Source of the DNA: Nitrobacter sp051912485
Lineage (GTDB): Bacteria; Pseudomonadota; Alphaproteobacteria; Rhizobiales; Xanthobacteraceae
Reading direction: 5' to 3'
Assembly: GCF_051912485.1 (NCBI RefSeq)
Contig: NZ_CP196822.1
Coordinates: forward strand, 3,162,001-3,226,000
Length of the DNA: 64,000 nucleotides
Shown: one piece after another, positions 42,516-52,221 of the stretch
Layout: the number at the start of each line of letters is the position of its first letter
Position numbering within the stretch: position 1 is the first letter of the stretch
Translations under genes and position numbers: made by a program
Notes under the pieces: model-generated
The model's input: only the letters and a program-made list of their open reading frames with translations
Told to the model about the DNA's origin: nothing
Databases searched by the model: none

Positions 42516-42667
42516 CGCAACCTGGCCCTCGGACGCCCAATGCCCGAGGGCCGCAGTGATCCGAGCGTGCGCCCTCGCAAACGGCGCTGCATGGTGCATT
42601 TCAGAATCCCTACCGACAACGACAGCGCGGCAAGCTGGTCGTCGCTGCCGCGCATGTTGCGGCCACC

Positions 42668-43459
42668 ATGTTGCCGATGACGGCGCGGCTCCCGTGCACG
42701 CGCCGCATTCTGCTCGGAGCGCTGCTCAGCGGAATGTCGTTCGGCGCCACCGCGTCATCGTTCGCGGCAGGCTGTCAATTCGAAATCCAGGGTGACGGCG
42801 TCGTGAGCGCCGTCATCGACGCGCGAACGCTCCGTCTCGAAGATGGCCGCGACGTCCGCCTCGCCGGCATCGAAGCCGTCGCAGGGGCACCGGGTGATCG
42901 CCAGCCGGCGCTCGCGGCGCTGATTGGCCGACAGGTGATCCTGCGCGGCGAGCACGGCGATCCGGATCGCTACGGCCGGCAATCCGCCTTCGTCTATCTC
43001 GAGTCCTCCGCAAGTTCGGTACAGAGCGATCTTCTGGCGCGCGGCGAAGCGCTTGCATCCGCCGACGTCGCAGACAAGGCCTGCGCGGCGGAACTTGCGG
43101 GCGCGGAGGCGGCAGCGCGGCAGGCCCGGCGCGGAACCTGGGCGAATTCGTCCATCATAAAAAACGCCGAAAATCCCGCCGATATTTTGACCCACATCGG
43201 TCAATTCGCCGTCGTGGAGGGGAGAGTCCTGTCGGTCAGGCAGGCCGGCGGGACGGTTTACGTCAACTTCGGCCGACGCTGGACACAAGACTTTGCTGCG
43301 ACTATTTCAAGGCGCATGATACCATCTTTCGAGGCCGCTGGCGTCGCTCCGGCCTCTTTGGAAAATCGCCGCGTTCGTGTCCGCGGCTGGGTCGACCGGC
43401 GCGGCGGACCGCGGATCAACGTGCTCCGGGTCGGGCAGATCGAAGTGATCGGCGATTAG
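42668..43459 (+). CDS. Exported SNase-like (thermonuclease-fold) protein
   Basis: The 263-residue protein has a signal peptide (RRILLGALLSGMSFGATASSFA) and a staphylococcal-nuclease-like OB domain (DARTLRLEDGRDVRLAGIEA, then DRYGRQSAFVYLES). A second domain follows the SNase part. Some catalytic acidic/basic residues of true nucleases are hard to place, so activity is not certain. It is upstream of an M48 protease on the same strand; both act in the envelope. Confidence 0.75.
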   Translation: MLPMTARLPCTRRILLGALLSGMSFGATASSFAAGCQFEIQGDGVVSAVIDARTLRLEDGRDVRLAGIEAVAGAPGDRQPALAALIGRQVILRGEHGDPDRYGRQSAFVYLESSASSVQSDLLARGEALASADVADKACAAELAGAEAAARQARRGTWANSSIIKNAENPADILTHIGQFAVVEGRVLSVRQAGGTVYVNFGRRWTQDFAATISRRMIPSFEAAGVAPASLENRRVRVRGWVDRRGGPRINVLRVGQIEVIGD

Positions 43460-43618
43460 TCGCAGTTCAGAAATTCGCTTCGAGCAAACTTTTGAACCGG
43501 GCCATGCCGGAATGCTAGGATGCTGGCGGTTTTCGGATTCCGGCATTCGCAAACGAGCCTGCTGAGAAGGTTGCGAGTGCTGGAGTAGAATCACCAGTCG
43601 GGCGGAGATGTTACGACT

Positions 43619-45112
43619 ATGGCGGGGAGCGCGGAACGGCGCGGGACAGGAGCGGGCCGTAGCCTTTTGGCTGCGCCTGTCGTGCTGCTGTGCGCTGCGC
43701 TCGCGCTCGCCGGTTGCGGCGATATGAGCCGGTTCCAAACCGCGTCTCCCCCATCCGCCAAGCCTGCGAAACCGGCGCGTGCGGCGGTCCATACCCCCGC
43801 TGCCGAACGCGAGCATGAGCGCATCCTCGCTTCCTATGGCGGTGCCTACGACGATCCACAACTCGAGGCGCTGATCAGCAAGACGGTCGAGCGGCTGGTC
43901 GCCGCGTCCGAGCGGCCCGATCTCACATACAAGGTCACGATCCTCAATTCCGGTGCGGTGAACGCGTTCGCGCTGCCGACGGGCCAGCTTTACGTGACGC
44001 GCGGCCTGGTCGCGCTCGCCAACGACACCTCGGAACTGTCCTCGGTGCTGTCGCATGAAATGGCTCACGTTCTGGCCAAGCACGCGGCAATCCGCGAGGA
44101 CCAGGCGCGGCAGGCCGCCCTCGTCAGCCACGTCGTCACCGAGATGGGCACCGACCCGGATCTGACGGCACTGGCGCTCGCCAAGTCCAAACTGACGCTG
44201 GCGAGCTTTTCGCGCGCCCAGGAATTCGAGGCAGACGGCATCGGCGTCGGTATTTCGGCGCGAGCCCATTTCGATCCCTATGGCGCGGCGCGCTTCCTGG
44301 CGGCAATGGAGCGCAATGCGGCGCTCAAGGCCGGCAAACCATCCTTGGACCCACGCTCGCAGGACTTCCTGTCATCGCATCCCGCAACGCCGGAGCGGGT
44401 CCAGAACGCGCAGGCCAATGCGCGGCAATACAACTCTCCCACGGAAGGCGAGCGTGACCGCGAGGTCTATCTCGACGCGATCGACAACATCGTCTACGGC
44501 GAGGATCCGAGCGAGGGGTTCGTTCGCGGCCGGCGTTTCCTGCACCCAAAGCTCGGCTTTACCTTCCAGGCGCCAGAAGGTTTTACGCTCGACAATACGG
44601 CTCAGGCGGTGATCGGCGTCCGCGAGGGTGGCAGTCAGGCGATGCGTTTCGATGTCGTCCGGGTGCCGTCGGAACAGAAGCTCACTGAGTACCTCAACTC
44701 CGGCTGGATGGAGAACGTCGACAAGGCCTCGACCGTAGAGTTGACCATCAACGGTTTTCCCGCAGCATCGGCGGTCGCCAGCGGCGAACAATGGCAATTC
44801 CGGGTCTATGCCCTCCGCTTCGGCAGCGACGTCTATCGCTTTATCTTCGCAACCCGCCACAAGACGACGGAAAGCGAGCGCAACGCCCGCGAAACGGTCG
44901 CCTCGTTCCGCCGCCTGACACTGGACGAGATTCAGGCGGCGCGGCCGCTGCGGATCAAGGTCATCACCGTGCAACCCGGTGATACAGTGGAATCGCTGTC
45001 GCACCGCATGGCGGGCGTCGATCATCCCGCGGAACGTTTTCGCCTTCTCAACGGCCTCGATGCGCATGCGCAGGTCAAGGTGCGCAACCGGGTCAAGATC
45101 GTGGTGGACTAA
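43619..45112 (+). CDS. M48-family metalloprotease lipoprotein with LysM-like tail
   Basis: The 497-residue protein has a lipoprotein signal (VVLLCAALALAGC), the M48 zinc motif HEMAHVLAKH and a downstream Glu in EFEADGIGV. A C-terminal domain and a LysM-like segment (VQPGDTVESLSHRMAG) follow. Such BepA/YfgC-like or YcaL-like proteases act in the periplasm on misassembled outer-membrane proteins. The start MAGSAERRG at 43619 is supported by the hydrophobic signal just after it. Confidence 0.87.
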   Translation: MAGSAERRGTGAGRSLLAAPVVLLCAALALAGCGDMSRFQTASPPSAKPAKPARAAVHTPAAEREHERILASYGGAYDDPQLEALISKTVERLVAASERPDLTYKVTILNSGAVNAFALPTGQLYVTRGLVALANDTSELSSVLSHEMAHVLAKHAAIREDQARQAALVSHVVTEMGTDPDLTALALAKSKLTLASFSRAQEFEADGIGVGISARAHFDPYGAARFLAAMERNAALKAGKPSLDPRSQDFLSSHPATPERVQNAQANARQYNSPTEGERDREVYLDAIDNIVYGEDPSEGFVRGRRFLHPKLGFTFQAPEGFTLDNTAQAVIGVREGGSQAMRFDVVRVPSEQKLTEYLNSGWMENVDKASTVELTINGFPAASAVASGEQWQFRVYALRFGSDVYRFIFATRHKTTESERNARETVASFRRLTLDEIQAARPLRIKVITVQPGDTVESLSHRMAGVDHPAERFRLLNGLDAHAQVKVRNRVKIVVD

Positions 45113-45130
45113 GGCGAAGCGCCTTCTATA

Positions 45131-45150
45131 GCGTTTTCGAGCGAAAACGC
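45131..45150. repeat. Palindromic repeat downstream of the M48 gene
   Basis: GCGTTTTCG-AG-CGAAAACGC forms 9-bp arms. It is related to the repeat type at 2020-2069. It lies between convergent genes and may help end transcription of either. Confidence 0.5.
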
Positions 45151-45265
45151 GTCAAAGCCGGAAATAGCTCTTATTCGGCAAGGAAATGGCAAGTCAGTTT
45201 GCGTAACCGTGCGCGCAGACAGGCAACTGCGCATCAAGGCAATTGCTTCGAGAAACAACGGCAGC

Positions 45266-45290
45266 AAAAAGCCCGACCTCTCGGCCGGGC
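45266..45290 (-). terminator. Intrinsic terminator of carD
   Basis: On the minus strand the stem GCCCGGCC-GAGA-GGTCGGGC (8 bp, one G-T pair) is followed directly by TTTTT. It lies 31 bases after the carD stop. Confidence 0.85.
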
Positions 45291-45320
45291 CTTTGTTATC
45301 CTTTGTCCGCCGAAACCTGC

Positions 45321-46130
45321 TTACGCAGCTTCGTCGGCAACGGCGGCGTTGTCGCCATCGGCGTCAATGTCGCCATCGGTCTCGGCATCCGACTCCGCCT
45401 TGGCGCCGCGACGCGGGCTCTTAGCGAGCTGTCCTTCGATTTCCTTGACCGCCTCGGTTTCCGTCACGTGCTGGACGACGGCGATCTCGCGCGACAGGCG
45501 ATCGAGCGCGGCTTCGTAAAGCTGGCGTTCGCTGTAGGATTGTTCGGGCTGCGATTCCGAGCGATAGAGATCGCGGACCACTTCGGCGATCGCAACGATG
45601 TCCCCCGAATTGATCTTGGCTTCATATTCCTGTGCGCGCCGCGACCACATGGTGCGCTTGATGCGAGCGCGGCCCTTCAGGGTTTCAAGCGCCCGCTTGA
45701 CCAACCCCGGCTCCGACAGCTTACGCATGCCGACATTCGCGATCTTGGCGGTCGGCACCCGCAAGGTCATCTTGTCCTTCATGAAATTGATGACGAACAG
45801 TTCGAGCCTGGCGCCCGCGATCTCCTGTTCTTCGATCGCCAGAATCTGACCGACGCCGTGCGCCGGATAAACCACGAACTCGTTCGTCTTGAAGCCCTGG
45901 CGCTGAGTCAGAACCTTCTTCGGTTCCTCGACACGGAGCACGCTGGCCTTGGCTGCAGACTTCGCGACGACCTTGCTGGCCACCGCAGTTTTCGTTACGG
46001 CTTTAGCAGCGGGCTTTGCGGTCCTGGACCCTGCCTTCGAGGCCGACGTGGTCTTCGAAGCCACCGTCTTCGAACCTGCGGTTTTCGAAGCAGCGGCCTT
46101 GGCGGACGTTCTGGCAGTCTTGCTTGGCAT
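45321..46130 (-). CDS. carD: CarD-family transcriptional regulator
   Basis: The 269-residue protein from ATG 46130 (GAGG four bases upstream) has a Lys/Ala/Ser/Thr-rich histone-like N-terminus (residues ~1-60), then the CarD RNA-polymerase-binding domain (NEFVVYPAHGVGQILAIEEQ, FVINFMKDKMTLRVP) and an acidic tail. CarD binds the RNA polymerase beta subunit and stabilises open complexes, with broad effects on rRNA and growth genes. The frame stays open and Lys/Arg-rich for another 85 codons upstream, so the true start may be further left. Confidence 0.88.
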   Translation of the reverse strand: MPSKTARTSAKAAASKTAGSKTVASKTTSASKAGSRTAKPAAKAVTKTAVASKVVAKSAAKASVLRVEEPKKVLTQRQGFKTNEFVVYPAHGVGQILAIEEQEIAGARLELFVINFMKDKMTLRVPTAKIANVGMRKLSEPGLVKRALETLKGRARIKRTMWSRRAQEYEAKINSGDIVAIAEVVRDLYRSESQPEQSYSERQLYEAALDRLSREIAVVQHVTETEAVKEIEGQLAKSPRRGAKAESDAETDGDIDADGDNAAVADEAA

Positions 46131-46520
46131 TTCGCCTCTTTTGTTTCTCGAGGATTTGGCGGCCGAGCCCTTAGCAGCCGTTCGGGTAATCCGGGCGGCA
46201 GTCCGGGCACGAGTTCGTGTTGCACCGCGGCGAGCCGCAGACGACGCCCTGGAAGTATTTTTTTTACGCGGTTTCTGTGACACAGCATGCGCGTGGACAT
46301 GCCACGCCCTGTTCGATGTTTTCACGGGAGCCCTTCGGGGCTGCAAGCAGGTAAAAAAGTAGTCCAGCTCCGAAAACATGCTCAATATAGCACATTTTCC
46401 GCAAAAATCAATGATTTATACCCAACGACCCGCATTCAGGACGGCTTTTGGAGTCCCGGTCGCAAACACGGTTAAGCCGGACTGTCCTAGGCCCGCATCA
46501 GACGCAGTCCTGAGATAAAA
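46131..46520. other. Region upstream of carD
   Basis: This stretch lies between carD and fdxA. Much of it is an in-frame open extension of carD with Lys/Arg/Ala/Ser-rich codons (46131-46385), which could be coding if carD starts further upstream. From 46386 to 46520 I see nothing. Confidence 0.5.
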
Positions 46521-46859
46521 TCAGTCTCCAGCACCCGGTTCTGTAGAAAAATACTTCTCGAACTTCCCTTCCTGGCCCTCAAATTCCTTGGCGTCAGGCG
46601 GGGCGTCCTTCTTCTGCGTGATGTTGGGCCAGCTTTTGGCGTACTCTGCATTCACCTCAAGCCACTTCTCCAGCCCCGGCTCGGAGTCCGGCTTGATGGC
46701 TTCGGCCGGGCATTCCGGCTCGCAGACCCCGCAATCAATGCACTCGTCCGGATGAATGACGAGCATGTTCTCGCCTTCATAGAAGCAATCGACAGGGCAA
46801 ACTTCAACGCAATCGGTATATTTGCATTTAATACAGGCATCGTTGACGACGTAAGTCAT
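46521..46859 (-). CDS. fdxA: Ferredoxin, 3Fe-4S/4Fe-4S type
   Basis: The 112-residue protein starts MTYVVNDACIKCKYTDCVEV and has two clusters: CIKCKYTDCVEVCP (with a 7Fe-type arrangement) and CIDCGVCEPECP. It matches the 7Fe FdxA ferredoxins common in alphaproteobacteria. It donates electrons in the cytosol; its partner here is unknown. It is in line with the S4-domain and helicase genes, as usual in Bradyrhizobium relatives. Confidence 0.93.
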   Translation of the reverse strand: MTYVVNDACIKCKYTDCVEVCPVDCFYEGENMLVIHPDECIDCGVCEPECPAEAIKPDSEPGLEKWLEVNAEYAKSWPNITQKKDAPPDAKEFEGQEGKFEKYFSTEPGAGD

Positions 46860-47051
46860 CCAAGGCTCCGGCAGGGTCAGTTTTGCAGGTTGAGGTAGCG
46901 CAGGAACAGCGCTGCTGCAAGCCGTGGAGAGGCGCGGCGTGTCCAGGTCGCGACATTTGCAGCGACTGCAACCGGCGAGATAAATCTGGCATTCGAGATC
47001 AATTTGACCCGCGCGTTTCGGACTCGAATGTCATGCCGGAACGGATCACTG

Positions 47052-47076
47052 GTGGTCCGATTCCAACATTTGCATC
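47052..47076. repeat. 25-bp dispersed repeat, copy 1
   Basis: The 25 bases beginning GTGGTCCGATTCCAACAT are the exact reverse complement of 57084-57108. This copy lies between fdxA and the S4-domain gene. Confidence 0.85.
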
Positions 47077-47146
47077 TCGTTGCGGCAGGAGTTCCTGCAA
47101 ATGTTGGTTTGCTGCAAAGTGTGCCGCGAATGTCGAATTCACCCCA

Positions 47147-47431
47147 CTAGCTTCCGCCGCAAGCATCGGACACTTCATCATAGAGGGTTCTTGCGGCCAC
47201 CGCGTCACCTCGCCGTTCGGAAAACCCGGTGACCCTGAGAACTCGAACACCACGGTCCAGTCCGATGGTGAGCACGTCATCGACCTTGAGGGAATGCCCC
47301 GGGGATTTCTCGCGCGCGCCATTGACGCGGACATGGCCGGCCTCGACCAGCGCCGCAGCATGGGTGCGGGCCTTGACCACCCGCGCATGCCATAACCATT
47401 TGTCGAGACGCTGGCGCTCCAAGACACCCAA
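47147..47431 (-). CDS. S4-domain RNA-binding protein (HslR/Hsp15-like)
   Basis: The 94-residue protein begins MGVLERQRLDKWLWHARVV and contains the S4 RNA-binding fold (AALVEAGHVRVNG, HSLKVDDVLTIGL). Hsp15 rescues stalled 50S subunits in E. coli after heat shock; this alphaproteobacterial relative may act in ribosome recycling. It lies 58 bases after the helicase stop on the same strand. Confidence 0.87.
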   Translation of the reverse strand: MGVLERQRLDKWLWHARVVKARTHAAALVEAGHVRVNGAREKSPGHSLKVDDVLTIGLDRGVRVLRVTGFSERRGDAVAARTLYDEVSDACGGS

Positions 47432-47489
47432 ATAGGTTCACACCAAACAGGTCGCGCACCAATCCGCGGAGACCCGACCGTTCGTCCGC

Positions 47490-50400
47490 TCAGTCCTTGC
47501 GGCCGGCAAGCTGCTCCTTGAGCGCGGCGAGTTTCGCAAACGGCGAATTCGGATCCATCGGACGCTCGCGCTCGCGCGGCGCGCTGCTGGCGTAGGGACG
47601 GTGCGACGGTCCGGCGTCCGGACGTCCCTCACGACCACCCTTGCGGGAACCCTGAAAGCGACCCTTGTCCTGATCCCTGTCGCGACCCTTGCCCTGGAAG
47701 CGCTCGCGCGGCGGACGTCCCTTGCCCTCGCGCGGCTCACCGCCCGGCGCGCGCTCACTTCCGGCGGAGACGCCTTCGGCCGGCGCATCGGTGGAGGGTT
47801 TACGGAAATCCTTGTGACGCTCGCGTCGCCCTCGTCCGTGCCTTTCGCGCTTCTCGGCTCCCTCAGCCGCTACTCCGTCAGCGGCCACCGGTTGCGCGCC
47901 ATCCTGCCGAGGCTGTTGGCGGCGATGACGATTGCGATCGTGGCGCGGGCGCCGCTCATCGGACCGACCACCTGGCCGCCAGACCTCAATCATCTCGGGC
48001 GCGGCGTCCGCCGCAGCGACCGGCGAGGCCTCAACGGCCGCGGTCTCGGCAGATGCCGCGTCCTCGGGAGCGCTCACGGCATCGACGGCCGCAGGCTCGT
48101 CCTTCGCGCCATCGATGGTTGGGGCTTCAGCGGCATCGGAAGCCGTCGAGACTGCGATATCGGGCGACAACGGCGGCGGTGGCGTCTCCTCGACCACCAC
48201 AGCCACGACTTCGATCGCCGCAGCAGTCACTTCTGATGATCCCGCATCCGCCGTGGGCACCGGTTCAGCAGCCGATCCGGCATCGGGCGTACCCGCGCTA
48301 TCCGCCGCAGGTCCCTGCCCTCCGGGCATGGCGTCCGGCGCAGCCGATTCCTCGGGCCTGCTCTCCGGCGCTTCGGCGGTCACCGTTTCCGTCGCGACAT
48401 CTGCCGCGGGACCCGTCTCCGTAACGGGTGGGGGCGCCGGGCACCGCTCCATGCGATAGCCGAGCGCGCGCAGGATGGAGGCGAATTCCTCGCCGGCCGT
48501 GCCGACGAGCGAAGTCATGGCCTGGGTCACAACGAAGCCGCGACCATCGAATGCGCCGGACGGCCTTTGGCCGAGCGCTCCTTCCCGCCAGGCCAGCGCC
48601 GGACGAATTAAATCGGCCAGTCTTTCGAGGATATCGACGCGGATAACCCGCTCGCCACATTGCCTGTAACCAAGCGCACGATAGGCGTCGTGATCGAGCC
48701 CCTTGTCGGCCGGGAACGAGGTGCGGCCGCTGGCGGCCAGATGCTGGGCGCTCGACAGCGCCGACAGATCAACATTGTCCTGCTTCTGCGCCCACAACAG
48801 CGAGGCCAGCGCACGCGCCGCCGGCTTCAACAGCGCCGGGAAGTGGATGTGGTAGGCGCCGAAGCGCACACCGTACTTGCGCAAGGACGCACGTGACGGC
48901 TGATCGAGATCTTTCATTTCGGCGGCGATCTTCGAGCGCTCCAGCACGCCGAGCGCCTCGATCAACTGGAATGCGATACCGCGCGCAATGCCGGTGACAT
49001 CCTCCGCCTTGGCGAGATCGAACAGCGGCCCCAGCAACTTCTCGACATGGGTCTTGAGCCACAAATCGAGCCGGGCCTGCACGGCATCGCGCGGCGCGCC
49101 GGTCAGCCGTTCGTCGGAAATGATGCGGAGCCGGGGGCGCAGCACGTCGTCCGCGGCGACCAGCCGCGCCACAGCATCACCGGTCCAGCGGATGGTGCCG
49201 TCCGACGTCAACAAGAACTGATCGTCAGGCGCATTGGACAGTTTTTCGGCGCGCGCCTCGATTTCGCCGGCCAGCGCCTTCTGCGCAATCGCCTGCAAGG
49301 CCTTGGCTTCTGAGCCAGCCTCTGCCGTATCCGGCGCGAACGTAAATCCGTCGAGACGGCCGATGACATGGCCCTCTACGATCACCTCTCCGGTCTTGCC
49401 GATTTCCGTATCCAACATCGTGTTTTCCCGCAGGCGGCGCATCAATACACTGGTCCGGCGGTCAACGAAACGCTCAGTAAGCCTTTGGTGCAGCGCATCA
49501 GACAATTTATTTTCGACCTCGCGCGAAATTCCCTGCCAGTGATCGGGGTCGGCCAGCCAGTCCGGGCGATTGGCCACGAAGGTCCAGGTCCGAATTTGCG
49601 CAATCCGCCCCGACAGGGTGTCGATATCGCCGTCGGTGCGATCGGCCTGCGCGACCTGGGCCGCGAACCAGTCGTCAGGAACCCGGCCCTCGCGCATCAG
49701 GAAGCCGAACAGTGTCGTCACCAGTTCGGCATGCGCGGCCGGCGCGATCTTGCGATAGTCCGGAATCTGGCAGGCGTCCCACAGCCTCGCCACTGCCGCC
49801 GCGCCCTGCGCCATGGCGCGCACGTCGACGTCGCGCGCGGCGTGATCAAGCACGCGCAGGTCTTCGGCGATCGGCGCACGGGTCAACGCCTCGTGCGACG
49901 GCGTCAGCGCCAGCGACACCTGCAACGAACTGAGCGAGGAGAAATCGAGATCGGAGTTGCGCCATTGCAGCGTCTTGATGCTGTCGAAGGTGTGGTTCTG
50001 CAGTGCGTTGACCAATTCAGGCTCGAACGGCGCGCAGCGTCCGGTGGTGCCGAAGGTGCCGTTGCGAGTGGCGCGGCCGGCGCGGCCGGCGATCTGCGCG
50101 AATTCCGCCGGCGTCAGCCTGCGAAACTGGTAGCCGTCGTATTTGCGGTCGGAGGCGAAGGCGACGTGATCGACGTCGAGATTGAGGCCCATGCCCACCG
50201 CATCGGTGGCGACGAGATAATCGACGTCGCCGGACTGAAACATAGCGACCTGCGCATTGCGAGTGCGTGGGCTGAGCGATCCCAGCACCACCGCCGCACC
50301 GCCGTGCTGGCGGCGGATCAGTTCGGCGATGGCGTAGACCTCGTCCGCCGAGAACGCGACGATCGCGGTGCGGCGCGGCTGCCGGGTGATCTTGCGGTCG

Positions 50401-50903
50401 CCGGCGAATTCAAGCTGCGACAGCCGCGGGCGGGTGACGATGCTGGCGCCGGGCAAAAGCCGCTCGATGATCGGGCGCATGGTGGCGGCGCCGAGCAGCA
50501 GGGTCTCGTCACGGCCGCGCCGGTGCAGAATGCGATCGGTGAAAACATGGCCGCGTTCGAGATCGGCGGCGATCTGGATTTCATCGACGGCAAGAAACGA
50601 CACGTCGAGATCCCTCGGCATCGCTTCCACCGTGGAGACCCAGAAGCGCGGTCGCGCCGGTTTGATCTTCTCCTCGCCGGTGATCAGCGCGACGGAATCT
50701 GCCCCGGTGCGGTCGACGATCTTGTTGTAGACCTCGCGGGCGAGCAACCGCAGCGGCAGACCAATGATGCCGGAAGAATGCGCCAGCATCCGCTCAATCG
50801 CGAGATGAGTCTTGCCGGTGTTGGTCGGACCGAGCACCGCCGTCACGCCCGCGCCGAGCGCGCGACCGTTGCCGGGCGGAAATATCGAAGATGAAAAGAC
50901 CAT
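47490..50903 (-). CDS. SUV3-like SF2 helicase with long disordered tail
   Basis: The 1137-residue protein has helicase motifs near the start: Walker A LGPTNTGKTH, DEIQIAAD (motif II), and QIAGRAGRATR (motif VI), as in mitochondrial-type SUV3 ATP-dependent RNA helicases of alphaproteobacteria. Residues beyond ~830 are low complexity: an Ala/Glu/Pro-rich part followed by an Arg/Gly/Lys-rich tail (RKGGREGRPDAG, RPPRERFQGKGRDRD). The tail may bind RNA. It is upstream of the S4 gene. Confidence 0.88.
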   Translation of the reverse strand: MVFSSSIFPPGNGRALGAGVTAVLGPTNTGKTHLAIERMLAHSSGIIGLPLRLLAREVYNKIVDRTGADSVALITGEEKIKPARPRFWVSTVEAMPRDLDVSFLAVDEIQIAADLERGHVFTDRILHRRGRDETLLLGAATMRPIIERLLPGASIVTRPRLSQLEFAGDRKITRQPRRTAIVAFSADEVYAIAELIRRQHGGAAVVLGSLSPRTRNAQVAMFQSGDVDYLVATDAVGMGLNLDVDHVAFASDRKYDGYQFRRLTPAEFAQIAGRAGRATRNGTFGTTGRCAPFEPELVNALQNHTFDSIKTLQWRNSDLDFSSLSSLQVSLALTPSHEALTRAPIAEDLRVLDHAARDVDVRAMAQGAAAVARLWDACQIPDYRKIAPAAHAELVTTLFGFLMREGRVPDDWFAAQVAQADRTDGDIDTLSGRIAQIRTWTFVANRPDWLADPDHWQGISREVENKLSDALHQRLTERFVDRRTSVLMRRLRENTMLDTEIGKTGEVIVEGHVIGRLDGFTFAPDTAEAGSEAKALQAIAQKALAGEIEARAEKLSNAPDDQFLLTSDGTIRWTGDAVARLVAADDVLRPRLRIISDERLTGAPRDAVQARLDLWLKTHVEKLLGPLFDLAKAEDVTGIARGIAFQLIEALGVLERSKIAAEMKDLDQPSRASLRKYGVRFGAYHIHFPALLKPAARALASLLWAQKQDNVDLSALSSAQHLAASGRTSFPADKGLDHDAYRALGYRQCGERVIRVDILERLADLIRPALAWREGALGQRPSGAFDGRGFVVTQAMTSLVGTAGEEFASILRALGYRMERCPAPPPVTETGPAADVATETVTAEAPESRPEESAAPDAMPGGQGPAADSAGTPDAGSAAEPVPTADAGSSEVTAAAIEVVAVVVEETPPPPLSPDIAVSTASDAAEAPTIDGAKDEPAAVDAVSAPEDAASAETAAVEASPVAAADAAPEMIEVWRPGGRSDERRPRHDRNRHRRQQPRQDGAQPVAADGVAAEGAEKRERHGRGRRERHKDFRKPSTDAPAEGVSAGSERAPGGEPREGKGRPPRERFQGKGRDRDQDKGRFQGSRKGGREGRPDAGPSHRPYASSAPRERERPMDPNSPFAKLAALKEQLAGRKD

Positions 50904-51345
50904 GTTTTCCGAGAGTTTTCGCGGCGCCGGTGGAGCTTTGGATTCTAATATTACGTAAGCGCCGCTGAGACGGGACGATCAGATGTGTTTCACAATGCGA
51001 CGCCTGTTGGGCCGCGGCTTAAGCTTTGGAACGAGTCCAGAACGAATCGCGCCCGAATCGCTGACTCCTTATCTCTCCGGCTTCGTTCACCGCAATATCT
51101 CGTGTTCAGCTGACATGCGGCAACTAGATCAAGTTCTGCGGCGATCAACAAGACCGGTTATTCCTCCCAAATGATGAATCCACTGGACGCCTGAACCCCG
51201 AGGCAGGAGTCAACAGGATTCCTATCCCGTATTCCGCAAAAGTGGATACCGGCTTTGCGATCGGAATAGGCGCAAGTCCGTCGTGGAACTCGAAGCAGCA
51301 CGCCAGAAGCGTCGCCCCGCCAAACCCGGGCGGGTTGCTGCACCG
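50904..51345. other. Gap between helicase and DUF3108 gene, with a dispersed repeat
   Basis: No gene is supported. At about 51236-51270 the sequence CGCAAAAGTGGATACCGGCT followed by TTGCGATCGG resembles the Bradyrhizobium-type dispersed repeat. The rest carries the helicase promoter and the downstream part of the DUF3108 gene. Confidence 0.5.
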
Positions 51346-52221
51346 CTATTGCGCCTTGGCCGCGGTCTTCGGCGGGATCGCGCTCGTGATGAACTGGGTC
51401 GATTCCAGCTTGCCGGTACCAAGCGGCGTCGGAATTGTCAGGCGATAGGGTACCAACACGCGCGTGCCGGCGATCGGTGCCAGCCAGATCTCCATGTTGC
51501 GCTGGGCAGCGAGATACTTGATCGCGAGGCGGTCCGGGACGTAGCCGGCGATCGGCGAGAAATAGATCGCGCAGACCACCGCCGGGCCATGATAGCCCTT
51601 TTCCGACTTCACCATTTCCATGCGCTTGAAGTCGAGGCGCAGGTCGTAGCGCATGCGGCCGTCGAAGACCCCGGTCGTGGCATGACAGGCTTCGGGACCG
51701 AGCGGATCGGCGGTGCCGGGCACATGCAGCAGCGGCGCACTCATCGGATCGACTACGCCGCGCTTGTGCGCATCGGTGACCGGAATACGCTTGGCATCGA
51801 CCGGCGGGGTCGGCTCGATGACGAAATCCTTCACATTGCCGCCGACCAGCGACATGCGAATAGTCTCCGACTTCTTCGACGACGAAATGGTCGCGGTATA
51901 ATTCGCGGGAACCAGCGCGCCGTTGACGACGCGGCCCTGCGAGGCCCCGGTGCCGGTGCCATGGGCAAACGCCTTGAGAAGTCCGGTGGCGCCGCCGTTT
52001 GCCGTCGTCGAATATTGATCGTCGAGGATATCGACCGCCCAAACTCCGGTGCCGACAAGAATCCCGGACAGGGTGACGTCATAGTGAGCCTCAAGCTTGC
52101 CCTGCGCGGCGGCGGGACCCGTCATCGCCAACATCGCGGCAAAGAGTGCGAACGATACACCACCCGCGGTCCGAACCGAGGCGGCCATCGACCGGGGCAA
52201 CGTCATTCGGGGTAAGCTCAC
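51346..52221 (-). CDS. DUF3108-family exported protein
   Basis: The 291-residue protein has a signal peptide (GGVSFALFAAMLAMTGPAAA) and then a beta-rich DUF3108-type sequence (KLEAHYDVTLSGILVGTGVW, SETIRMSLVGGN, LDFKRMEMVKSEKGYHGPAV). It is secreted or periplasmic. The role is unknown; homologues are common next to rpmB in Bradyrhizobium relatives, and rpmB is divergent here. Confidence 0.82.
   Translation of the reverse strand: MSLPRMTLPRSMAASVRTAGGVSFALFAAMLAMTGPAAAQGKLEAHYDVTLSGILVGTGVWAVDILDDQYSTTANGGATGLLKAFAHGTGTGASQGRVVNGALVPANYTATISSSKKSETIRMSLVGGNVKDFVIEPTPPVDAKRIPVTDAHKRGVVDPMSAPLLHVPGTADPLGPEACHATTGVFDGRMRYDLRLDFKRMEMVKSEKGYHGPAVVCAIYFSPIAGYVPDRLAIKYLAAQRNMEIWLAPIAGTRVLVPYRLTIPTPLGTGKLESTQFITSAIPPKTAAKAQ

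Noticed and set aside
49368..50894. 508-codon plus-strand frame opposite the helicase
   Set aside because: Antisense to the conserved helicase core; composition is biased and has no domain.
51158..52042. 294-codon minus-strand frame across the DUF3108 gene
   Set aside because: It is a shadow frame of the DUF3108 gene with an Arg/Gly-rich, non-protein-like sequence.
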